DNA of 11,023 nucleotides from Candidatus Krumholzibacteriia bacterium (GTDB taxonomy: Bacteria > Krumholzibacteriota > Krumholzibacteriia > LZORAL124-64-63), in NCBI GenBank assembly GCA_030590265.1, contig JAUUYW010000077.1:1-11023 (forward strand), in the 5' to 3' direction. The translations under genes and the position numbers were made by a program. Positions within the stretch are counted from its first letter, which is position 1. Each line of letters opens with the position of its first letter. The notes beneath the pieces were generated by a model, which did not search any database, was not told the origin of the DNA, and saw only the letters and a list, made by a program, of their open reading frames with translations. This document shows positions 1 through 6,046 of the stretch, piece after piece.

Positions 1-278
1 GCAGCTACAGTCAGACTTATCTGCGCAACGCCATCAACAATGGTTTTGTTTGTGTGGAGTGCCCTGCCCTCAGCGACGCCATGCTGGCTTCGGTGAAGGA
101 CGACGCTGATGCCGGCAAGCACACTGTTGTGGCCGATGGAAATCTGAGCATCGACTTTGCCGCTTCCATGGCCACCTGGCGCGGTACCGAATATCGGTTC
201 AGTCCCCTGGGCAAACCGGTGCAGGAAGTCGTTATCGCCGGAGGCGTGGAAAACCAGGTGAGGAACAGTTTGAAATGA
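1..278 (+). CDS. leuD: 3-isopropylmalate dehydratase small subunit (LeuD-type), 3' end only
   Basis: This is the C-terminal 92 codons of an aconitase-superfamily swivel-domain protein, read in the frame that begins at base 3; the start lies outside the window. The segment RNAINNGF followed by V-C-V-E-C-P is the characteristic LeuD pattern after the substrate-binding loop. Further on come the S-I-D-F-A-A strand and the terminal Y-R-F-S-P-L-G...I-A-G-G-V helix. In the family this subunit pairs with LeuC, which carries the 4Fe-4S cluster, to isomerise 2- and 3-isopropylmalate in leucine biosynthesis in the cytoplasm. Related small subunits (homoaconitase, dimethylmalate dehydratase) look alike at this end, so the substrate is inferred, not shown. 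The TGA stop overlaps the ATG of the next gene (ATGA at 275-278), which implies translational coupling. Confidence 0.85.
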   Translation, partial: SYSQTYLRNAINNGFVCVECPALSDAMLASVKDDADAGKHTVVADGNLSIDFAASMATWRGTEYRFSPLGKPVQEVVIAGGVENQVRNSLK

Positions 279-784
279 GTGAAAAACACCCCCCAGAGGA
301 ATGTTGCGAGCCAATGTTTGACGGAGGGCTGTATGTTTTTCTGATGCGGCTGACCGAGCCCCAACTGGTGAAGGTTGGGGCTCTTGGTGTGTTTGAATTT
401 GACGAGGGATGGTACCTGTACACCGGGCGCGCCAAGAGAAGTTTGGCCAAGCGGGTGGAGCGGCATTGGAGTTTGAAGCAAAAACTGCGTTGGCATATTG
501 ATCATCTGGCCACCGCACCGACGTCTGAACCGGTGGGAGCCATTGTGATACCGAACAGCGCCGGCATTTCTGAGTGTTATTTGAACCAGATGATTGGGCA
601 GATGTTTGCCGGTCAGGTTCCGGCTCCCGGATTTGGGGCCAGCGATTGTCGGGAAGGATGTCCGGCCCATTTGTTTTTCAGTCGGGCGCCGGTTTCGTTG
701 TTGGCCATGGCGCAGGTTCACAGCCAGGCAGCAATCTTGATGCCCCAGGCTGGAATCTGGGAACCACCTCTGCACAAACTATAG
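275..784 (+). CDS. DUF123 family GIY-YIG-like (Uri superfamily) protein
   Basis: This 169-residue protein matches the DUF123/COG1833 pattern, a GIY-YIG-related putative nuclease family. Visible landmarks are G18-L-Y20-V (the GIY equivalent), G45-W-Y-L-Y49-T-G51 (the YIG equivalent), R60-x-x-R63-H64, W73-H-I-D76, E100 in an S-E-C-Y-L context, and a later G-F-G-A-S-D-C...C-P-A-H-L-F-F block. These are the conserved positions of the family, so the fold call is firm. Activity on DNA has not been demonstrated for the family in general and is only inferred. About 35 residues follow the last conserved block. The start codon lies inside the ATGA overlap with the leuD stop, so the two are probably translated together. 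In archaea this domain is sometimes fused to endonuclease III; here it stands alone. Confidence 0.85.
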   Translation: MSEKHPPEECCEPMFDGGLYVFLMRLTEPQLVKVGALGVFEFDEGWYLYTGRAKRSLAKRVERHWSLKQKLRWHIDHLATAPTSEPVGAIVIPNSAGISECYLNQMIGQMFAGQVPAPGFGASDCREGCPAHLFFSRAPVSLLAMAQVHSQAAILMPQAGIWEPPLHKL

Positions 785-821
785 GTTGTCCCCGTTGCAA
801 TATGATTCAGGGAAACAACCT
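783..821. terminator. Imperfect inverted repeat between convergent genes; possible bidirectional terminator
   Basis: The arms AGGTTGT plus CCC (783-792) pair with GGG-AA-ACAACCT (810-821). This leaves a two-base AA bulge and a 17-base loop. The repeat fills most of the 42-base gap between two genes that face each other, which is where a shared terminator is expected. There is no clean T-tract on either side, so it would be a weak or Rho-assisted terminator at best. Confidence 0.3.
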
Positions 822-826
822 GGAAA

Positions 827-2815
827 TCAGTTCATCATCAGCAATTGGTTTCGGATTCCCTGATTATCAGGATCCAGTTTCAAAGCCATTTCCAGGGCTT
901 TGCGGGCATCTTGATCGCGTCCATGATCCTGGCAAATCGCCCCCACCAGGGACCACAATCCCGCATCATCCCACTGATCACCCTGGCCTTTGCCCAATTG
1001 CCGGATCATCATGTCGGCCATTTCGTCTTTGCCCAGAACACGGTCCGCTTCCAGTACCAAAGTGACCACTTCGATGGTTTGATCATTAATATTTCCGGGA
1101 TCATAAAGCGGGAAAGCCAACTGCCTACCCTGTTCGGCCTTGTTGTTGCGAATATAATGACGTGCCAGCTCCAACCGCACCGCATCATTGGCTGGATCTT
1201 TTTCCAGACGAGCCACCAAATCAGCTTCGGTTGCTTCCGGATCCGGGTCGGCAACCCAACGGCCACGGGACAAGCCACTTTGTGAATTGACCTGGGGAGT
1301 GCTCTCCCCGCGCAGTTTCTGTTGGATGATTTCCAAATCCTTTTGGGACGAAGCAATGTTGGCTTCATCACCTTCTTTTTCAAAAAATACCAGGGCTTGT
1401 TTCAGCTCGGCCTGGGCGCCGGCATAATCCTGCATCAGGAAATACACCTGTCCCTGAAGAACATTGGCCTGCCCGCCGTATTGCCCCGTTCGCTGGCAGA
1501 TCTCCAATTGATCCAGAGCCTGGGAGGCCGCAGCCTGTTTGGTGGGCAGATCTTCCAAAACCGCCATTTTCCCCACTTGCATGGCACCATAAGCCAGGCG
1601 GCTACCCGTCAAATAGAAAGAGTTGAACCCCAGGGTGAACCCCACCGGGCCCGGAGATCCGGTCAGTTCGCCCAGACGCAAACCGTAAGGTTTGTAAATC
1701 ATGTGCAACAACCAGGGGCGGTTGATTTTCGCAAATTCCCAAGCATTTAGGGCAAGTTTGTAACGACCAGTGCGTTCGTAGATCAAGCCCGCGTCATTCC
1801 AGAATCTGGCGGCAAATGGGTAGTGCCGATTGGTCGAATATTCGCGAAAAGTACTGGTGGCCAGCTGGATATCACCCTTCTGCAACTCCATCAGGGCGAG
1901 GATCCAGTTCTGCAAATAGTTAGAGTTGACCTTCTGCCAACTGAGAATATTGACCAGCTGGGGAGACATGGTAGCGGTGGTGTAATCGGTGGGAAAGACG
2001 CGCACGGGTTGGCTGCGCAGCTGCGATGACATTTCCAGGGCTTTGGACTGGTCACCGGTTTGAGCAGCAATCAATCCTCTCAACAAGACGGCCTCAACCG
2101 AAACCTTGCCCAGCCTCGCTGCCACATCCAAACGTCCAGTTGCTTTATCAAACAAACCCAGGTCGCGCTCCAACCAGGCCAGATCCAGCATCACCCTTTG
2201 TTTCATTTCTACGAGTTTATCCGTAGGGACCTCTTTCAATGCCCGAGCAGCAGCCAATAAAGAATTGCGTGAGCGCTCGCCATCACCACAGCAGGCCGCG
2301 AAATAGGCCTGCAAATGCCAGGCGTAATAATTTTCGGGATCCAGACCCGTGGCGTGGCCCAGGAAACGGAGACAATCGGTGAGGTTCGCCCGGTTCTGCA
2401 CCCGGTTGTAATTGGCGTCAGGAATATTTTCCCGGGTTTCCTGCACACGTCTGTCCTGAACCATGAGGAACCGAGTTACAAAATCCACTTGTTTGAGAGC
2501 CAGCTTGCGACGGTCGGCCTGCTCCTCTGAACTCAAGGCCCGGAATTGATCCAGCCCGAGGGGATCCGGAAAGGTGGCCAACCAGACTTTCGACTCTGCA
2601 TAGGCTTTTTTCTGGTCCAGACTGAATTGGGAACGATCCAGGTAGAGGTTGTCGTCCAAAATTCGATAAAAACGTGAATCCAGATCCATCCAATGACTGA
2701 CAGTGCCAATTTTCTGCCATTCTTTTTGGTTTTCCAACTCTCCCCCGGAAGCCAAGGACGCCAGGGAAAACACCAGAAAAAATAGAACGGCTGCGGATCT
2801 TGTTACTTGTCGCAC
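827..2815 (-). CDS. Secreted TPR-repeat protein, distant paralogue of the two downstream lipoproteins
   Basis: This 662-residue protein starts at a GTG at 2815-2813, with a G-rich stretch on the minus strand about 8 bases upstream as a weak ribosome site. The N-terminus is a Sec signal peptide: M-R-Q-V-T-R, then a hydrophobic A-A-V-L-F-F-L-V-F-S-L-A-S-L core, then A-S-G-G. There is no lipobox cysteine, so it is probably periplasmic. Helical repeats run through the chain, with TPR-like units near residues 336-350 (FWNDAGLIYERTGRY), around 450-475 (Y-F-L-M-Q-D-Y-A-G-A-Q-A-E-L) and at 640-655 (ARKALEMALKLDPDNQ). Blocks at about 155-170 (GLDPENYYAWHL), 336-350 and 587-600 (EADRVLGK) match blocks in the lipoproteins at 3569 and 6006. 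It lacks roughly 100 residues of TPR that those carry before the C-terminal module. The function is unknown; TPRs suggest protein-protein scaffolding. Confidence 0.88.
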   Translation of the reverse strand: MRQVTRSAAVLFFLVFSLASLASGGELENQKEWQKIGTVSHWMDLDSRFYRILDDNLYLDRSQFSLDQKKAYAESKVWLATFPDPLGLDQFRALSSEEQADRRKLALKQVDFVTRFLMVQDRRVQETRENIPDANYNRVQNRANLTDCLRFLGHATGLDPENYYAWHLQAYFAACCGDGERSRNSLLAAARALKEVPTDKLVEMKQRVMLDLAWLERDLGLFDKATGRLDVAARLGKVSVEAVLLRGLIAAQTGDQSKALEMSSQLRSQPVRVFPTDYTTATMSPQLVNILSWQKVNSNYLQNWILALMELQKGDIQLATSTFREYSTNRHYPFAARFWNDAGLIYERTGRYKLALNAWEFAKINRPWLLHMIYKPYGLRLGELTGSPGPVGFTLGFNSFYLTGSRLAYGAMQVGKMAVLEDLPTKQAAASQALDQLEICQRTGQYGGQANVLQGQVYFLMQDYAGAQAELKQALVFFEKEGDEANIASSQKDLEIIQQKLRGESTPQVNSQSGLSRGRWVADPDPEATEADLVARLEKDPANDAVRLELARHYIRNNKAEQGRQLAFPLYDPGNINDQTIEVVTLVLEADRVLGKDEMADMMIRQLGKGQGDQWDDAGLWSLVGAICQDHGRDQDARKALEMALKLDPDNQGIRNQLLMMN

Positions 2816-2836
2816 TTGAGCCCCCCGGATAAGATT

Positions 2837-2867
2837 TTGCCATGCCTTGCGGAATCACTCTGATAAT
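2837..2867 (+). promoter_or_regulatory. Candidate divergent promoter for the NnrU-like gene
   Basis: GATAAT (2862-2867) is a fair -10 element. TTGCCA (2837-2842) lies 19 bases upstream, a long spacer. Transcription would begin near 2874, immediately before the AAGGAG ribosome site at 2875-2880. The transcript would then start too late to include the ATG at 2842, which fits the TTG 2887 start. The -10 element overlaps the minus-strand -10 almost completely, so the two promoters would compete. The match is weak. Confidence 0.25.
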
Positions 2868-2892
2868 ACAGAATAAGGAGCCCTTCTTGCAA
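2863..2892 (-). promoter_or_regulatory. Candidate sigma70-type promoter for the minus-strand TPR gene
   Basis: Read on the minus strand, TTGCAA (2892-2887) and TATTAT (2868-2863) are separated by 18 bases. They match the -35 consensus at 4 of 6 positions and the -10 consensus at 5 of 6. Transcription would start near 2856 and give a leader of about 40 bases before the GTG at 2815. The -35 element coincides with the TTG start codon proposed for the divergent gene. This is a consensus match only. Confidence 0.4.
2875..2880 (+). promoter_or_regulatory. Ribosome binding site that decides a TTG start
   Basis: AAGGAG is a near-perfect Shine-Dalgarno sequence six bases before TTG at 2887. The longer in-frame ATG at 2842 has no comparable sequence upstream. 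The hydrophobic N-terminal segment of the protein also begins directly after the TTG. Together these favour initiation at TTG 2887. Confidence 0.65.
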
Positions 2893-3477
2893 ACACTCTT
2901 GTTGGTGGCCCTGACAGCAGGTCTGTGGTCCTTCTTGCACAGCTTGTTTATCACCCATGGATGGCAACGGTGGCAAAAACGCTCCCTTCCCACCCTGGAA
3001 CCCTATTCCCGGCTGATTTACGTTGTTTTCAGCACTGTTTCATTGGGTGTGATTTTCTACTGGTGGATGACGCTTCCGCAAACCCTGTGTTGGGGATGGA
3101 ACGGTCCCTGGCAGGTTGTGCGCTGGGCTGGGATCCTGATTGCCCTGGTTTTCTTTGCTCTGGGAGCCCTGTCTTATGACAACCGGGCTTTTCTGGGACT
3201 GCGGCAAGTGGTGAATCACCTGCGCAGGCAGGATGGCGGAAAACCTGAATTTTCCCGACGCGGGGTGCTGGGAAAGGTTCGGCATCCCTGGTATACCGGC
3301 ACACTGTTGTTCTTTGTATTCTGTTTGCCGGTGACGGATGTGAATCTGGTTTGGCGGGGAGTTTTTATTCTCTACACCCTGGTTGGGACCGAGTTGGAAG
3401 AGCGGAAACTGGTTTCGGAGATGGGTGGGCAGTATGCGAAATACCGGCGGGAAGTTGGGCGTTTTTTCCCCTGGTGA
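2887..3477 (+). CDS. NnrU / isoprenylcysteine carboxyl methyltransferase-like membrane protein
   Basis: With the TTG start this is a 196-residue integral membrane protein; an ATG at 2842 would add 15 polar residues. Hydrophobic segments lie at about residues 2-20, 40-58, 76-97 and 138-165. An early L-H-S motif (in W-S-F-L-H-S-L-F) is typical of NnrU-like proteins. The C-terminal signature of the ICMT/NnrU fold is complete: R132-H-P-W-Y-T-G138, then E171-E-R-K-L175-V, then G-x-Y-x-x-Y-R-R-E-V and a final F-F-P-W. In characterised relatives this region binds S-adenosylmethionine and methylates small thiols or prenyl-cysteine at the membrane (for example the methanethiol methyltransferase MddA). 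NnrU itself is linked to nitric oxide respiration. The substrate here cannot be read from sequence. The gene sits between the divergent TPR gene and the tandem TPR lipoproteins. Confidence 0.8.
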   Translation: MQTLLLVALTAGLWSFLHSLFITHGWQRWQKRSLPTLEPYSRLIYVVFSTVSLGVIFYWWMTLPQTLCWGWNGPWQVVRWAGILIALVFFALGALSYDNRAFLGLRQVVNHLRRQDGGKPEFSRRGVLGKVRHPWYTGTLLFFVFCLPVTDVNLVWRGVFILYTLVGTELEERKLVSEMGGQYAKYRREVGRFFPW

Positions 3478-3501
3478 GCCCAGGGCCTGTCAGCGGTGCA
3501 T

Positions 3502-3530
3502 TTGATTTGGTCTGCAGATATCCATAACCT
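3502..3530 (+). promoter_or_regulatory. Weak candidate promoter upstream of the first TPR lipoprotein
   Basis: TTGATT (3502-3507) and TAACCT (3525-3530), 17 bases apart, lie in the 91-base gap before the ATG at 3569. The -35 is reasonable and the -10 poor. The gene could equally be read through from the NnrU-like gene, since no terminator separates them. Confidence 0.2.
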
Positions 3531-3568
3531 GATTGCCTGGTTTCATCGCTCAAAGGGGGATTGATGGA

Positions 3569-5980
3569 ATGACTTGTTTTTGCAGAAGCGGTTTTGCGAT
3601 TCTGGTGGTTTCCTTGTTTTTGATCGGCTGCGGGGCTTCATCACCTCCAGCAACCACTGATGTTGATTTGGAGTTGTCCGGCAATACTAACCAGTTCATC
3701 GACTGGAACCAGGAAGACTGGAAATTCGTCTTGCCTTTCTGGCCAAAAATTTACCCGGCATCTTTCAATTTCAATAATCTCAAATATGCCACCGCCTATT
3801 TGGACTTCACCAAATATCCCAGTCCATTTGTTCCAGTCAGTTTGACCGAATATCGTTCGCTACCCCGAGACACCCAGAATAGTCGACGTCTGGCCGCCGA
3901 AAAGGCCTTATACGATGCCATGGCTTTCCATCGAATCATGATCTGGTCCTGGGAAATCTGGGTCCGGGGGGCCCCTGCCCAGGTGGCCAAAGAGGCCTGG
4001 TACTACAAATATGGCATCGTCACTCCAGCCATCAGCAATCTTGAAAAAGCGGCCGGCATTGACCCGAGCAACCCCTTCACCTGGCAACACCTGGCCTTTT
4101 TTACCGGCTTGGTGGGAAACAGCCATCGCCAGCTCCAAGCCCTGAACAATGGCCTTGATGCTCTGGATGATTATGAGGGTAGGAATCGAAGTTTATCGTC
4201 CGAGCAATACGATGATCTTCACCTCATGCGGTTGCGCATGATCCTTGATCGAGGCTGGACGCGAAGGAATAAGGCTCAATTTGATGACAGCCAAAAGGAT
4301 GTTGAACGGGCTTTGTCTCTTATGGCCAATGATGAGGTTAAAACCCATGATCTGGCCAGAGAAGCCCTGGTGCTGCAGGCACTGCTGCTGGTTGATCAAG
4401 GTCATTATTACGCAGCCCGCCAGAAGGCTAATCAATTTGAAAAGTGGAATGTCCCGGTCATTTCCTCATTTGGCGAGACCAGGATAAAGCTCAAATACAA
4501 CTACCACCATGTGGACTCGGACTTCTGCAAACAATGGGTTTGGGATATGTCCCACATGAAGCTGGGAAACAAGGCTCGAGCTTTAAGACCCCCCGGATAC
4601 CGTGCCAAGTTCCTTGAATATCCTGCTCATTTGGGATTCCGCTTTTGGCAGGATATGGGCCGTATCAGGGAGCATTTTGGTGAAAGGGAAAAAGCCTGGG
4701 TTTTTTATTTTGAAGGATTTCTCTGCCGGCCATTCCTGAGTTTTTATCCCACCGAGATCACCATGGGGTACACTCCTGTTTTTGGTCAGAAAGAAACCGG
4801 AAACGCACATTTCATCGCCTACCATCAGTTCTTCCTGGGAGGAAGTGAATTTGCCTATGCCGCCAACCGGGTCGCCGGCATGGAAAGGGCTTTTGGACCC
4901 GTTCAACGGACACGATTGGGCGCCGAGGCCATTGAAGCGCTAACCGTCTGTATTAAAAAGGGGATCCGTCCCTTGTCTGCCCTGGCCCTGCGAGGTTATG
5001 CCCAGGATATTCTCAACAATTCTGAATTGGCCGAGTTGGATCTGCACGAAGCTGATCGATTGTTCACCGCGGCTGGCCGTGAGAACCCCACCGTCATCAG
5101 GCAGCTTGCCACCTTGCATTTCAACCGTCTGGACTACCAGGGTTCTCATGAGTTGTTGATACGATACCTGGCCTTGAAACCCAACGATTCCGCCACTTGG
5201 CGGTTCAATGGAGTTGTTCTGGCCTTGATGGAACGTTACGACGAAGGTCTGCAATCGTTGGATACCGCCTTGAATATGGACCCGGAATCAACCTCCGGGC
5301 TGTACAATCATGCCTTGGTGCAACTCCACCTGGGCAAGGTGGCTGAGGCACAAAACGACTTGCAACAAGCCCATGAATTGTCACCCGAAAACAGCGAGGT
5401 CAATCGTCTTGCTCAACTGATCCGCGACGATCCGTTGACCACTGTTGAATTCGAGCACAAACCACAAAAACTGGTCATCACTCCCTTGAATTCTTCTGGT
5501 ATTCCCCTGGGAAAACCAGCCACCGGGTTGGATGCTAACCAGCTGCTTGCATTGATTGAAAATCAAAAAGCAGAGTATGATCAAACGCCATCAAAAGAAA
5601 GCCGCTTGGTCCTGGCCTATTCCTTGATCGAGGCACGGCAATGGGAAGAAGTGCAAATCCTGATCACACCTTTCTGGCCGGACAGAATCAGCCTTGAAGA
5701 ATCTCTGATCCTGCTTCAGGCCGACCGTTCCCTGGGCCAATCAATGCGAGCAAAAGAACTCGCCCTTTCACTGGAAATGGATTCGGTTTTCATTGCGGAC
5801 CCCAGACTATGGACCCTGGTGGCGGTCACTTGCCATGAAAGCGGGGATCGTGAATCAGGTAATATTGCCCTGGCACAGGCCCTGGAATTGGATCCCAAAA
5901 ACCGTGCCTTGTTGGTGATGCAACAGCAACTGGGCGTGAAGTCGGAAAAGCAGCAGTCAGAATTACAGCAGTCAGAATAA
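3569..5980 (+). CDS. TPR-repeat lipoprotein, first of a tandem paralogous pair
   Basis: This protein is 803 residues long from the ATG at 3569, which has AAGGGGGA (3553-3560) eight bases upstream. An in-frame TTG at 3533 would put 12 extra residues before the signal and is unlikely. The N-terminus is a lipoprotein signal ending in the lipobox L-I-G-C21, followed by G-A-S-S; glycine at +2 suits outer-membrane sorting under E. coli rules. Then come N-Q-F-I-D-W-N-Q-E-D-W-K-F, an A-M-A-F-H-R-I-M...S-W-E-I-W block, DPSNPFTWQHL at residue 165, RFWQDMGRI within 351-372, and Y-A-A-N-R-V near 430. Clear TPRs span about 544-616, and a C-terminal module contains ADRSLG near 718. The last residues, Q-Q-S-E-L-Q-Q-S-E, come from a 15-bp tandem duplication. 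The function is unknown; an envelope scaffold or complex-assembly role is inferred from the TPRs. Confidence 0.9.
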   Translation: MTCFCRSGFAILVVSLFLIGCGASSPPATTDVDLELSGNTNQFIDWNQEDWKFVLPFWPKIYPASFNFNNLKYATAYLDFTKYPSPFVPVSLTEYRSLPRDTQNSRRLAAEKALYDAMAFHRIMIWSWEIWVRGAPAQVAKEAWYYKYGIVTPAISNLEKAAGIDPSNPFTWQHLAFFTGLVGNSHRQLQALNNGLDALDDYEGRNRSLSSEQYDDLHLMRLRMILDRGWTRRNKAQFDDSQKDVERALSLMANDEVKTHDLAREALVLQALLLVDQGHYYAARQKANQFEKWNVPVISSFGETRIKLKYNYHHVDSDFCKQWVWDMSHMKLGNKARALRPPGYRAKFLEYPAHLGFRFWQDMGRIREHFGEREKAWVFYFEGFLCRPFLSFYPTEITMGYTPVFGQKETGNAHFIAYHQFFLGGSEFAYAANRVAGMERAFGPVQRTRLGAEAIEALTVCIKKGIRPLSALALRGYAQDILNNSELAELDLHEADRLFTAAGRENPTVIRQLATLHFNRLDYQGSHELLIRYLALKPNDSATWRFNGVVLALMERYDEGLQSLDTALNMDPESTSGLYNHALVQLHLGKVAEAQNDLQQAHELSPENSEVNRLAQLIRDDPLTTVEFEHKPQKLVITPLNSSGIPLGKPATGLDANQLLALIENQKAEYDQTPSKESRLVLAYSLIEARQWEEVQILITPFWPDRISLEESLILLQADRSLGQSMRAKELALSLEMDSVFIADPRLWTLVAVTCHESGDRESGNIALAQALELDPKNRALLVMQQQLGVKSEKQQSELQQSE
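5951..5980 (+). repeat. 15-bp tandem duplication containing the stop codon
   Basis: CAGCAGTCAGAATTA (5951-5965) is followed directly by CAGCAGTCAGAATAA (5966-5980). The copies differ at one base. That base turns the leucine codon TTA of the first copy into the TAA stop of the second. The encoded tail is Q-Q-S-E-L-Q-Q-S-E. Confidence 0.95.
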
Positions 5981-5998
5981 TTGGTTTCAACGTGAGGG

Positions 5999-6046
5999 TT
6001 TCTGGATGAATTTCTGGATGAGTTTCTGGATGAGTTTCTGGATGAG
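5999..6046 (+). repeat. Four-copy 12-bp tandem repeat carrying four in-frame ATG codons
   Basis: The unit TTTCTGGATGAG occurs four times without spacing (5999-6010, 6011-6022, 6023-6034, 6035-6046). The first copy ends in AA instead of AG. Each unit places an ATG in the same frame, at 6006, 6018, 6030 and 6042, and encodes F-W-M-S/N/R. Because the period is a multiple of three, a change in copy number would keep the gene in frame. Confidence 0.97.

Noticed and set aside
17..775. 252-residue open frame on the minus strand
   Set aside because: It is antisense to leuD and the DUF123 gene, both recognised from conserved motifs.
845..1285. Plus-strand open frame inside the minus-strand TPR gene
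   Set aside because: It is a shadow of the C-terminal module of that gene, which matches its paralogues in the minus frame.
2418..2993. 191-residue open frame on the minus strand spanning the divergent promoter region
   Set aside because: It is out of frame with the TPR gene and covers its signal peptide; composition is basic and motif-free.
3469..3485. CCCTGG / CCAGGG hairpin at the end of the NnrU-like gene
   Set aside because: The T-run lies upstream of the stem on the plus strand, and the minus strand has an A-run after it. Neither orientation gives a stem followed by T, so it is not an intrinsic terminator.
3533..3568. TTG at 3533 as the start of the first lipoprotein
   Set aside because: It would put 12 unrelated residues before a complete lipoprotein signal. 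ATG 3569 has a good ribosome site.
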